NCBI GenBank assembly: GCA_035308765.1
Contig: DATGGA010000025.1
Span: forward strand, 6,775 to 70,774
DNA: 64,000 nucleotides
Reading direction: 5' to 3'
Origin: RBG-16-66-20 sp035308765
GTDB taxonomy: Bacteria; Pseudomonadota; Gammaproteobacteria; Burkholderiales; SG8-39
Each line of letters starts with the position of its first letter. Position 1 is the stretch's first letter. Below are positions 25,193 through 33,903 of the stretch, one piece after another. Below the pieces are notes generated by a model, which was not told the DNA's origin, ran no database searches, and saw only the letters and a program-made list of their open reading frames with translations. The translations under genes were made by a program, and so were the position numbers.

Positions 25193-28052
25193 AGCGCCGG
25201 GGTTCGCCGCTGCCGTGCAGGTTGCTATCGCAGCGCCCGCACAGCCCGGCCGGATCGACATCGGCGCGGTAATGCCAGCAGCGCTCGCACTTCGCATGTG
25301 CGCTTGCCTTGACTTTGATTTGCACGCCGGACCCTTGTTCCTTTCGAACCGCCGCGCGCGACGTGATCATGACAAATCGAAGATCGTCCCCGAGCCGTGC
25401 CAGCGAGTCGTACATTGGACCATGAGCCGAAATGTCCAGTTCAGCTGCAAGGGAAGAGCCGATTTCCTTCGCTTCGCGCTTTTCTTCCATTTTTTTCATT
25501 GCAATCTCGCGAACCTGACTCACATCTCTCCAAGCATTCATCACTGCCTCATCCAGACCGGGGTTCGGGAGCGCGTGCCAGATCTCCTCGAACACGCTTC
25601 CTTCCCCGCCACCGCGCAGAACCCTCCAGCCCTCCTCCGCGGTGAAGCTCAGGATCGGCGCCATCAGCCGCAGCAGGCTCTGCGCGATATGCCACAGCGC
25701 AGTCTGCGCCGAGCGGCGCGGGCGCGAATCCGCGCCGCAGGTATAGAGCCGGTCCTTGAGGATGTCCAGGTAGAACGCGCCGAGGTCCTCGGCGCAGAAC
25801 GCCTGCAGCTTCTGCACCACCAGGTGAAACTGGTAACGCTCGTAGTCCGCCGCCACCTCCGCCTGCATGCGCGCGGTCAGCGCCAGGGCATAGCGGTCGA
25901 TTTCCGTCATCTCCGCCACCGGCACGGCGTTCTCCGCCGGGTCGAAGTCGGACGTATTCGCCAGCAGGAAGCGCAGCGTGTTGCGCACGCGCCGGTAGCT
26001 CTCGACGACGCGCTTGAGGATCTCGCTGGAAATGGTCAGCTCGCCCGAGTAGTCGCCGCTGGCGACCCAGAGCCGCAGGATCTCGGCGCCCAGCGTGCCG
26101 GCGACCTGCTGCGGCGCCATGCCCGTGCCTTTCGACTTGGACATCTTGCGGCCTTCCATGTCGATGACGAAGCCGTGCGTGAGGATCGCCTTGTACGGCG
26201 GCACGCCGTTCATCATGCACGACACCAGCAGCGACGAATGGAACCAGCCGCGGTGCTGGTCCGAGCCCTCCAGGTAAAGGTCGGCCGGGAATTTGCTTTC
26301 GCTTGCGTGCGAACCTTTCAGCACCGTCTGGTGCGTGGAGCCGGAATCGAACCAGACGTCGATGGTGTCCTTCACCTTCTCGTAATGCGCGGCGTCGGCG
26401 CCGAGGAATTCTCCGGTGGTCACCGTCTGCCAGGTCTCGATGCCGCCCCGCTCGACGCGCCGCGCGACTTCCTCGATCAGGTCGAGCGTGCGCGGATGCA
26501 GCGTGCCGGTCTCCTTGTGCACGAAGAACGGCATCGGCACCCCCCACTGCCGCGCGCGCGACAGCGTCCAGTCCGGGCGGTTGGCGATCAGGCCGTGCAG
26601 CCGCGCCTTGCCCCAGCCCGGAAAAAATTCGGTGGCCTCGATGCCGCGCAGCGCCGTCGCCCGCAGGGTTTCGGCGGGCCGGGTTAATCCGTCCGGGCCG
26701 TTGTAGCCGGGCACCGCGTCCATGCCCGCGAACCACTGGATGGTGGCGCGCAGGATGACCGGCGTCTTGTGCCGCCAGCAATGCATGTAGCTGTGGACGT
26801 GCTTCCAGTCCACCGCGAACAGCGCGCCCTTTTCCTCGAGGGTCTTGATGATTTTCGGATTCGCGTCCCAGATCATCTGCCCGCCGAACAGCGGTAATGT
26901 GCTGGCGAACTTGCCGTCGCCCGTGACCGGCGTGAGGATTTCGTCGTCCTTCATCCCATGGCGGCGGCAGGATTCGAAGTCCTCCACGCCATAGGCGGGC
27001 GACGAGTGCACGACGCCCGTGCCCGTGTCCAGAGTCACGTATCCGCCGAGGTACACGGGCGAAGTGCGGTCGTAGAACGGGTGCTTGAAACGGATGTTCT
27101 CCAGCGCCCTGCCCTTCGCCTTGCCGATCAGCCGCCAGGACTTGATGCCGTACCGCGCCAGCAGCCTGGGCATGGCGAGAGAATCGAATTCCTCCTCGGT
27201 CGCCTCGGGGATTTCCCCGGCGAGGAGCATGGCGTCGGCAACGATCAGCAGGCCGCGGTCCGTGTCGATCAGCGCGTAGTCGAAATCCGGATGCACGTTC
27301 AGCGCCTGGTTCGCCGGCAGCGTCCAGGGCGTGGTGGTCCAGATGACGATGTAGCCTTTCTTGTCGGGCAGGCTCCGCAATCCGAAGGCCGCGGCGACTT
27401 TCTCCCTTTCGGCGAACTCGAAGCCCGCGTCGATGGCAGGATCCTTACGGTCTTCGTATTCCACTTCCGCCTCGGCAAGCGCGGAGCCGCAGTCGAAGCA
27501 CCAGTTGACCGGCTTGAGGCCGCGGAAGATGTAGCCCTTCTTCAGCAGCATGCCGAGGCCGCGGATCTCGTCGGCCTCGTTGCCATAGGCCATCGTGAGA
27601 TATGGATGGTCCCAGTCGCCGAGGACGCCGAGGCGCTGAAAGTCCGCTTTCTGCTTGGCGATCTGTTCCGTGGCGTAGGCCCGGCACAGGCGCTGCGTTT
27701 CCCCGGCAGGCAGGTTCTTGCCGTATTTCTTTTCGATCTGCACTTCGATCGGCATGCCATGGCAATCCCAGCCCGGCACGTAGGGCGCGTCGAACCCCGC
27801 CATGGATTTCGACTTGACGATCACGTCCTTCAGGATCTTGTTCACCGCATGGCCGATATGGATGTCGCCGTTGGCGTACGGCGGGCCGTCGTGCAGCACG
27901 AAGCGCGGCCGCCCTTTGGACACCGCGCGCAGGCGCTTGTATACGCCCTTCTCGTTCCATTCCTTGACCCACAGCGGCTCGCGCCTGGCGAGATCGCCGC
28001 GCATCGGGAACGGCGTGTCGGGCAGGTTCAGCGTGTTCTTGTAGTTAGCCAT
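25185..28052 (-). CDS. ileS: Isoleucyl-tRNA synthetase
   Basis: IleRS (955 residues) charges tRNA-Ile. The HIGH motif is in DIHIGHAVNK near residues 63-72 and KMSKS in GRKMSKSKGT near 630. The editing CP1 domain lies between (WTTTPWTLPANQAL near 238), followed by the anticodon-binding domain. The C-terminal zinc site CERCWHYRAD...CGRCDSN is near 918-942. Length matches bacterial IleRS (about 940). The gene overlaps ribF by eight bases and lspA by eight, so ribF-ileS-lspA is one tightly coupled operon. Confidence 0.97.
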   Translation of the reverse strand: MANYKNTLNLPDTPFPMRGDLARREPLWVKEWNEKGVYKRLRAVSKGRPRFVLHDGPPYANGDIHIGHAVNKILKDVIVKSKSMAGFDAPYVPGWDCHGMPIEVQIEKKYGKNLPAGETQRLCRAYATEQIAKQKADFQRLGVLGDWDHPYLTMAYGNEADEIRGLGMLLKKGYIFRGLKPVNWCFDCGSALAEAEVEYEDRKDPAIDAGFEFAEREKVAAAFGLRSLPDKKGYIVIWTTTPWTLPANQALNVHPDFDYALIDTDRGLLIVADAMLLAGEIPEATEEEFDSLAMPRLLARYGIKSWRLIGKAKGRALENIRFKHPFYDRTSPVYLGGYVTLDTGTGVVHSSPAYGVEDFESCRRHGMKDDEILTPVTGDGKFASTLPLFGGQMIWDANPKIIKTLEEKGALFAVDWKHVHSYMHCWRHKTPVILRATIQWFAGMDAVPGYNGPDGLTRPAETLRATALRGIEATEFFPGWGKARLHGLIANRPDWTLSRARQWGVPMPFFVHKETGTLHPRTLDLIEEVARRVERGGIETWQTVTTGEFLGADAAHYEKVKDTIDVWFDSGSTHQTVLKGSHASESKFPADLYLEGSDQHRGWFHSSLLVSCMMNGVPPYKAILTHGFVIDMEGRKMSKSKGTGMAPQQVAGTLGAEILRLWVASGDYSGELTISSEILKRVVESYRRVRNTLRFLLANTSDFDPAENAVPVAEMTEIDRYALALTARMQAEVAADYERYQFHLVVQKLQAFCAEDLGAFYLDILKDRLYTCGADSRPRRSAQTALWHIAQSLLRLMAPILSFTAEEGWRVLRGGGEGSVFEEIWHALPNPGLDEAVMNAWRDVSQVREIAMKKMEEKREAKEIGSSLAAELDISAHGPMYDSLARLGDDLRFVMITSRAAVRKEQGSGVQIKVKASAHAKCERCWHYRADVDPAGLCGRCDSNLHGSGEPRRYA

Positions 28053-28974
28053 TTTTCCTGAAGTAGTCCTTTGCCTGCGCCACGTCCCGCGCTATTGCGG
28101 ACCGCAGAGCGTCCATGCCGTCGTATTTTTCTTCGTCGCGGATCTTGTGCAGGAATTTCACCCGCAGGTGGCGCCCATACAGCTCGCCGTGCCAGTCGAA
28201 CAGGTGGACTTCCAGCAACGGCGGCGCATTTTCCCTGACGGTCGGCCTCCGGCCGACGCTCGCCACACCACGCAGAATCCGGTGCGTTTCCTCCAGTTCG
28301 GCCCCCACCACGAATATCCCCGCCAGCGGCGGCCGGCGCCGCAGCACGATGTTCGCAGTCGGAAAGCCGAGCAAGCGGCCGAGCTTCCCGCCATGGGCCA
28401 CGCGCCCGCTCATCGAATAGCCGCGCCCGAGCAGGAGCGCCGCGCCGGCCAGGTCGCCTGCAGCGAGCGCCGTGCGCACCCCGGAACTCGACACGCGCTC
28501 CCCGGCGTTCATCACTTCCGGCATCGCTTCCAGCTCGAATCCGAGCCGCGCCGCCGACGCCTCCAGCAGCGCGAAATCGCCGGTGCGCCTGGCGCCAAAG
28601 CGGAAATCCCGTCCCACCAGCAGCCAGCGCACCCCCAAACCCCGCACCAGCACCTCTTCGATGAACCGGTCCGCGGCCAGCGCGGCCAGCTGTGCACCAA
28701 AACGCAGCACGTGCGTCCTGTCGATCCCCGTTTCCGCAATCAGCTCCAGCTTCTCGCGCAGCCGGGTCAGCCGCGTTGGCGCGGTCGCGGGCGAAAAAAA
28801 TTCCCGCGGGTGCGGTTCGAATGTCAGGGCGCTGCAAGGTAGCTTCAGTTCGCGCGACTTTGCGGCCAGCCTGTCCAGCATGGCGCGGTGACCGCGGTGC
28901 ACGCCGTCGAAATTGCCGATGGTGAGCCCCACGGGGCTCCCCCCCGGTCTGATTGTCCCGTGCGTGACCCGCAT
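28045..28974 (-). CDS. ribF: Bifunctional riboflavin kinase/FAD synthetase
   Basis: RibF (309 residues) converts riboflavin to FMN and FMN to FAD. The N-terminal FMN adenylyltransferase domain has GNFDGVHRGH near residues 20-29 and FEPHPREFF near 52. The C-terminal kinase domain has GRLLGFPTANI near 198-208 and EVHLFDWHGELYG near 254. Start ATG 28974. A minus-strand TATAAT at 29000-28995 would place the transcript start about 13 bases before the ATG. Confidence 0.95.
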   Translation of the reverse strand: MRVTHGTIRPGGSPVGLTIGNFDGVHRGHRAMLDRLAAKSRELKLPCSALTFEPHPREFFSPATAPTRLTRLREKLELIAETGIDRTHVLRFGAQLAALAADRFIEEVLVRGLGVRWLLVGRDFRFGARRTGDFALLEASAARLGFELEAMPEVMNAGERVSSSGVRTALAAGDLAGAALLLGRGYSMSGRVAHGGKLGRLLGFPTANIVLRRRPPLAGIFVVGAELEETHRILRGVASVGRRPTVRENAPPLLEVHLFDWHGELYGRHLRVKFLHKIRDEEKYDGMDALRSAIARDVAQAKDYFRKNG

Positions 28975-29025
28975 CCGTGCGCGTAAAATGTTGAATTATA
29001 GCGGCTTTCAACAGGAAGGAGACCG

Positions 29026-29571
29026 GTGAAGACCCTCGAAGACCAGATGTCCTTCTACGCGGCCTACCACCAAGACGCGCGCAACAAGGCGACTCACTTC
29101 GTCGGCGTGCCGCTGATCGTTTTCTCGCTGATGATCCCGCTCGGCTGGCTGCGCGCCGATGTCGGCGGCTTCCCGGTGAGCGCTGCGCCGATCGTCACTT
29201 CCGCGCTGCTGCTTTATTACCTGATGCTCGACGTCCCGCTTGGCCTGGCGATGGGCGCCGTGTTCGCGCTGATGCTCTGGGGCGCGGAGCCGCTGTCGCA
29301 GGCATCGCTGTTCATCGGCCTGGTCTGGTTCCTGATCCTGTTCGTCGGCGGCTGGGCGCTGCAGCTCTGGGGTCACGCCTACGAGGGCCGCAAGCCGGCG
29401 CTGGTCGATAACTTGTTCCAGATCTTCGTGGCGCCGATTTTCCTCGCCGCTGAGGTATTCTTCGCCTTTGGCTTGAAACCTGCGCTGCACGAGGAGGTGC
29501 AGCGGCGCGCGCTGCAGATGCGCGCGCGGGCGGGGATCGGCAGCACCGGCGACGGCCTGACGCCCGCCTGA
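29026..29571 (+). CDS. Mpo1/DUF962-family membrane protein
   Basis: This 181-residue protein starts at GTG 29026 with an aaggag SD. It has the DUF962/Mpo1 signature: YAAYHQDARNKATHFVGVP at residues 12-30, four to five membrane helices, and QLWGHAYEGRKPAL near 114. Yeast Mpo1 is an iron-dependent 2-hydroxy fatty acid dioxygenase. Conserved His residues are present, but bacterial function is not established. It is divergent from ribF and may share its promoter region. Confidence 0.88.
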   Translation: MKTLEDQMSFYAAYHQDARNKATHFVGVPLIVFSLMIPLGWLRADVGGFPVSAAPIVTSALLLYYLMLDVPLGLAMGAVFALMLWGAEPLSQASLFIGLVWFLILFVGGWALQLWGHAYEGRKPALVDNLFQIFVAPIFLAAEVFFAFGLKPALHEEVQRRALQMRARAGIGSTGDGLTPA

Positions 29572-29611
29572 TTCGACCCGTAGTTCCCGGATTCGCAAAG
29601 GAGGAGTTGCG

Positions 29612-30154
29612 ATGATGAAGCTGTGCCTTGGCCTGTCGCGGGCTATTGACGCCTTCAATGAGCGCGTGAGCATCATCGCCGACGCGCTGGTGCTGCTCTC
29701 TTGCGCGATCAGCGCCGGAAACGCCTTCTCGCGCTACGCCTTCAGCATCAGCTCCAACGCCTGGCTCGAAATCCAGTGGTACATGTTCGGCGCCCTGGTG
29801 ATGCTGGGCACCTCCTATACCCTGAAGAGGAACGAGCACGTGCGCGTCGACATCGTCTACAGCAATATTCCCACCCGCTGGCAGATCGCGATCGACATAT
29901 TCGGCGGCGTCCTGTTCCTGATGCCGGCTGCGTTGATCATGGCCTACCTTTCATGGCCGGTCTTCTACAATTCCTGGGTGGAGCACGAGATGAGCGGCAA
30001 CGCCGGCGGCCTGGTCCGCTGGCCGATAAAGATTTTCCTGCCGCTCGGCTTTGCGCTGCTCAGCCTGCAGGGCTTCTCCGAGCTGGTCAAGCGCGTTGCG
30101 ATGCTCACCGGCCACATGAAGGCCGACCTGCACTACGAAAGGCCGCTGCAATGA
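29612..30154 (+). CDS. dctQ: TRAP transporter small permease (DctQ type)
   Basis: The 180-residue protein has four membrane helices and the conserved EIQWYMFGALVMLG segment near residues 50-63 and KRNEHVRVDI near 70-79. It belongs to the mannitol/chloroaromatic (FcbT2-like) group of TRAP small subunits. ATG codons at 29612 and 29615 are adjacent and both are preceded by an aggagg SD. The stop overlaps the dctM ATG by four bases. Confidence 0.92.
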   Translation: MMKLCLGLSRAIDAFNERVSIIADALVLLSCAISAGNAFSRYAFSISSNAWLEIQWYMFGALVMLGTSYTLKRNEHVRVDIVYSNIPTRWQIAIDIFGGVLFLMPAALIMAYLSWPVFYNSWVEHEMSGNAGGLVRWPIKIFLPLGFALLSLQGFSELVKRVAMLTGHMKADLHYERPLQ

Positions 30155-31809
30155 TTCCGCACGAGATGATGGCGCCCGTGATGTTCGGCGGGCTGGTGGT
30201 CTTCATGCTGCTCGGCTACCCGGTGTCGTTCTCGCTCGCCGCGGTCGGCTTGTTCTTCGGCTTCATCGCGATCCACGCCGGCTACTTCGATTTCAGCCTG
30301 ATGCAGGCGCTGCCCGAACGCGTGTTCGGCATCATGGCGAACGACACCCTGCTTGCCATCCCGTTCTTCACCCTGATGGGCGCGATCCTCGAGCGTTGCG
30401 GGCTGGCCGAGGACCTGCTGGACGGCTTGGGCCAGCTGTTCGGCCCGATACCTGGCGGCTTGGGCTACGCGGTGATCGTGGTCGGCGCCATTCTCGGCGC
30501 GATCACCGGAACGGTGGCCGCATCGGTGATCGCGATGGGCCTGATCTCCCTGCCGATAATGATGCGATACGGCTATGACCAGCGCTTCGCCACGGGCGTG
30601 ATCGCGGCCTCCGGCACCATCACGCAGCTGATCCCGCCCTCGCTCGTTTTGATCGTGCTTGCCGACCAGCTCGGCCGTTCGGTCGGCGACATGTACGCGG
30701 GCGCATGGGGCCCGAGCCTGATCCAGGTGCTGCTGTTCGGCGGCTACACGCTGCTGGTGAGCATTTTCAGGCCGCAGTGGGTGCCCGGGATCCCGCCGGA
30801 ATCTCGCACCATGACCGGCTGGCCGCTGGTGAAGCGCTGCCTGTGGGGCATCATCCCCTCGCTGGTGCTGATTTTCCTCGTGCTCGGCACCATCTTCCTC
30901 GGCCTGGCGACGCCGACCGAGGGCGGCGCGATGGGCATGGTCGGCGCAGTCGTGCTCGCAGTCCTGCACCGCAAGGAGTTTTCCCAGCGAGGGAAAATTG
31001 CCGCTTGGGTCGCACTCGTCGCCATCACGGTGATTTCCGTGCCAGCGGCGATCGGCATGGCGGACGAATCCTTGCCGGCGACGCTGGTCGACGCCGCGAA
31101 CAAATTCTTCGCCGCGACGCGGGCTTCCCTGTTCGTCGTCTTCTACGCCGGGCTGGCGCTGGTGATGTGGGAGGCGGTGGCGATCGCGGAACTGCGCGGC
31201 CTCATCAAGCAGGCCTCACAGTCGACCATGCGCATCACCGCAATGGTGATCTTCATCCTGATCGGCTCGACCATCTTCACGCTGGTATTCCGCGGCGTCG
31301 ACGGCGACCTGTGGATCGAGAACATGCTGCTGCACCTGCCGGGCGGCAAGGTCGGCTTCCTGGTGTTCGTCAACGTCTTCGTCTTTTTCCTTGCCTTCTT
31401 CCTCGACTTCTTCGAGATCGCCTTCATCATCATCCCGCTGCTCGCCCCGGTGGCGACCAAGCTGGGCATCGACCTGATCTGGTTCGGCGTGCTGCTGTGC
31501 GTCAACATGCAGACCTCGTTCATGCACCCGCCGTTCGGCTTCGCGCTGTTTTACCTGCGCAGCATCGCGCCCAAGGAAATAAAAAGCTCCGCGATCTACT
31601 GGGGCGCGATCCCCTGGGTGGTGCTGCAGCTCATCATGGTCGCCATCGTCATCGTCTGGCCGGGGCTGGTGACGTTCATGCTGGACAAGCCTTCGGACGT
31701 CGACCCGAGCAAGGTGCAGATCGTCGTCCCGGCGGAAGAGTCTATGCCAGGCGCCGCCCCGGAGAAGCCGGCGGCGGACGACGACCTGGAGAAGCAGTTC
31801 CGCAAATGA
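30151..31809 (+). CDS. dctM: TRAP transporter large permease (DctM type)
   Basis: This 552-residue inner-membrane protein uses sodium or proton gradients to import a receptor-bound acid. Helix 3-4 motifs FTLMGAILERCGLAEDLL near residues 71-88 and TGTVAASVIAMGLISLPIM near 120-138 are typical. It is longer than the usual 430 residues because of a middle loop (about residues 205-350) and a soluble tail (PAEESMPGAAPEKPAADDD). Both are features of the FcbT3-like group. The terminator hairpin starts at its last base. Confidence 0.92.
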   Translation: MIPHEMMAPVMFGGLVVFMLLGYPVSFSLAAVGLFFGFIAIHAGYFDFSLMQALPERVFGIMANDTLLAIPFFTLMGAILERCGLAEDLLDGLGQLFGPIPGGLGYAVIVVGAILGAITGTVAASVIAMGLISLPIMMRYGYDQRFATGVIAASGTITQLIPPSLVLIVLADQLGRSVGDMYAGAWGPSLIQVLLFGGYTLLVSIFRPQWVPGIPPESRTMTGWPLVKRCLWGIIPSLVLIFLVLGTIFLGLATPTEGGAMGMVGAVVLAVLHRKEFSQRGKIAAWVALVAITVISVPAAIGMADESLPATLVDAANKFFAATRASLFVVFYAGLALVMWEAVAIAELRGLIKQASQSTMRITAMVIFILIGSTIFTLVFRGVDGDLWIENMLLHLPGGKVGFLVFVNVFVFFLAFFLDFFEIAFIIIPLLAPVATKLGIDLIWFGVLLCVNMQTSFMHPPFGFALFYLRSIAPKEIKSSAIYWGAIPWVVLQLIMVAIVIVWPGLVTFMLDKPSDVDPSKVQIVVPAEESMPGAAPEKPAADDDLEKQFRK

Positions 31810-31834
31810 AAAACCCCGCTCACGCGGGGTTTTT
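31809..31834. terminator. Bidirectional rho-independent terminator
   Basis: A stem of 11 bp (AAAAACCCCGC with GCGGGGTTTTT, loop TCAC at 31820-31823) lies between the dctM stop and the convergent receptor gene. The A and T tracts on either side let it stop transcription from both directions. Confidence 0.9.
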
Positions 31835-31861
31835 CTATGCTGCCCTCCTTGCTGACGGCGG

Positions 31862-32950
31862 CTAGGACTTCACTTTCGTAGTGGTCATGTAATTGTCGTA
31901 CGTGGACTCGGCGACGCGGAACCACTGCACCTGCTCGTCGCGGAACGCCTTCCACTGCGGGTAGATCCGCTTCCAGTGGGCGCTCTTGGCGTCCATTTCC
32001 GCGTAAACCTCGTATGACGCCTTTTCCGCAGCTGTCAGTATCGCGTCCGAGAAGCGGCGCAGCTTGGTGCCGCTGGCTACCAGCCGGCGCATGGCATCCG
32101 GATTCTGTGCGTCGTACTTCGCCGGCATCCAGGCCGTGGCTTCGCCGCAGGCCGTGGCGAGCGCCGCCTGATAAGACTTGGGCAGCTCCGCCCACTTCTT
32201 CTCGTTGACGAAGGTCATCAGCATCGGGCCGCCTTCCCAGAAACCCGGCGTGTAGTAGTACTGCGCGACCTTGTTGAAGCCGAGCTTCTCGTCGTCATAG
32301 GGCCCGACCCACTCCGCGGCGTCCACCGTGCCCTTTTCGAGCGCCGGATAAATGTCGGGAGCGGCGAGCTGTTGCGGCACGACACCGAGCTTGGCCATGA
32401 TGACCCCGGCAAAACCGCCGATGCGCATTTTCACGCCCTTCAGGTCGGCGAGCGTCTTGATCTCCTTGCGCCACCAGCCGCCCATCTGGCAACCGGTGTT
32501 CCCCGAGAGCATAGCGATGCAGCCGTAGTCCTTGAACAGCGGCGCCATCGCTTCCGCGCCGCCGCCGAACAGCCACCACGCGGCCTGCTGGCGCGTGTTG
32601 CCGCCGAAGCAGATCGAGGTGCCGAAGGCGAAGGCCGGATCCTTGCCGAAGTAGTAGTACGGCGCGGTATGGCCACATTCCACCGTCCCGGCCTGCACCT
32701 CGTCGAGCACCGCGAGCCCCGGGACGATCTCGCCCGCGGCGAACGGGCGGATGGTGAACTTGCCGTCGGTGATCTCGCCGACCCGCCTGGCGATCAACTC
32801 GGCGCCACCGTATAGCGTGTCAAGGCTCTTAGGCCAGCTGGTCGGCATGCGCCAGGTAATCGTGGGTTGCGACTGCGCGATTGCCGGCGCCGCCACGCTG
32901 CCGACTGCCAAGCCCGCCGCAGCCTTCTTCAGAAATGATCTGCGCTTCAT
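31862..32950 (-). CDS. TRAP transporter substrate-binding protein (DctP/TakP-like)
   Basis: The 362-residue receptor has a Tat signal (MKRRSFLKKAAAGLAVG...AIA). The mature start PTITWRMPTSWPKSLDTLYGGAE and the WRKEIKTLADLKGVKMRIGGFAG segment near residues 160-182 match the COG4663 group, which includes TakP, a 2-oxoacid receptor, and lactate-binding homologues. Arg in MRIGG is the usual carboxylate clamp. The gene points toward dctQM and ends 52 bases from dctM, so the receptor must have its own promoter. GGAGGAGGGATTC is a strong SD. The ligand is likely a 2-oxo or hydroxy acid, by family. Confidence 0.9.
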   Translation of the reverse strand: MKRRSFLKKAAAGLAVGSVAAPAIAQSQPTITWRMPTSWPKSLDTLYGGAELIARRVGEITDGKFTIRPFAAGEIVPGLAVLDEVQAGTVECGHTAPYYYFGKDPAFAFGTSICFGGNTRQQAAWWLFGGGAEAMAPLFKDYGCIAMLSGNTGCQMGGWWRKEIKTLADLKGVKMRIGGFAGVIMAKLGVVPQQLAAPDIYPALEKGTVDAAEWVGPYDDEKLGFNKVAQYYYTPGFWEGGPMLMTFVNEKKWAELPKSYQAALATACGEATAWMPAKYDAQNPDAMRRLVASGTKLRRFSDAILTAAEKASYEVYAEMDAKSAHWKRIYPQWKAFRDEQVQWFRVAESTYDNYMTTTKVKS

Positions 32951-33048
32951 TGAATCCCTCCTCCGTTTGGTTCGATTGGTGGACCTTCGATTGAAGTCCG
33001 AGCGGCGATTCTAGCCTCGAATCGGGCCCCGGGGAACCGGGTCCAGAT

Positions 33049-33903
33049 TCAATTCAGGCGCGCGCAGCGCACCGACAGCTCGACCATTTTAGCGCGCACC
33101 TCGTCGGCGTCGCCCGCCTCCGGTGCGCGCTCGAGGTATTCGGCCAGGTCCTTGAGCGCCGGGCGCCAGCATTCGAGGCGCTGATAGACAAGGCCGCGGT
33201 CGCGCAGCTCGGCGGCCGAGTCGGGCGCGACGATCACCATCCGGTTGAGCACCTGCAGCATGCGCTCGGGCTTGTCTTTTTCGCGGTAGACGCCCTTCAG
33301 GTTGCGCAGCACGCGCGCGAGTATCTGCCGGTTGCTGGCGGGCTCGAGGAAATGGTCGAGCGGCAGCTCCGCGACCGGAACTCCCCCGGTGGCACCGCGC
33401 GGGATCACGCGCTTCAGGCGCTCGCGCAGCTCGCTCTCCGATTGCGGCACGCCGCCTGAGAAGGGATCCAGCACCAGCGTACCGCCGCGCAGCGGCAGGC
33501 GGACCAGGAAATGCCCCGGGAAGGAAACGCCCTCGAACCGCAGTTCGATACGCCGGCCTATCTCCATGTACAGCACCGCGAGCGTGATCGGGATCCCCAT
33601 ACGGCGGTCGAGGACTTCGTTCAGGTAGGAGTTGCGCGGATCGTAGTAGTCGTCAGTGTTGCCGCTGAAACCGAGGTCATCGAACAGGAATTCGTTCAGC
33701 GCGATCACCCGGTCCTCGGCAACCGCGTCCTTCGCCAGGCGCGCGCGCAGACGTTTCGCGAAACGGTCTATTTCGCCGACATAGCCGTCCACGTCCAGCC
33801 CCGGATAGGCGTCCTCCGCGATCTGCAGGCAGGCCCTGGCGAGCTCGATCTCCTCGTCGCGGCGCGACACCAGTTCCGAGAACCGGTCCAGCCCGGGCGT
33901 CAA
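33049..33903 (-). CDS. SirB1-family protein with transglutaminase-like core
   Basis: This protein of 284 residues starts at TTG 33903, overlapping the murJ stop (TTGA). The core DDYYDPRNSYLNEVLDRRMGIPITLAVLYMEIGRRI near residues 91-126 and FEGVSFPGHFLVR near 130 are the SirB1/tetratricopeptide-associated family. A C-terminal tetratricopeptide-like part (about 195-280) follows. The function is unknown; the family is widespread in Proteobacteria and often near prfA or murJ-type genes. Confidence 0.85.
   Translation of the reverse strand: MTPGLDRFSELVSRRDEEIELARACLQIAEDAYPGLDVDGYVGEIDRFAKRLRARLAKDAVAEDRVIALNEFLFDDLGFSGNTDDYYDPRNSYLNEVLDRRMGIPITLAVLYMEIGRRIELRFEGVSFPGHFLVRLPLRGGTLVLDPFSGGVPQSESELRERLKRVIPRGATGGVPVAELPLDHFLEPASNRQILARVLRNLKGVYREKDKPERMLQVLNRMVIVAPDSAAELRDRGLVYQRLECWRPALKDLAEYLERAPEAGDADEVRAKMVELSVRCARLN

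Noticed and set aside
25215..28061. Long plus-strand frames opposite ileS
   Set aside because: IleS is complete with all catalytic motifs; the opposite frames are shadows without motifs.
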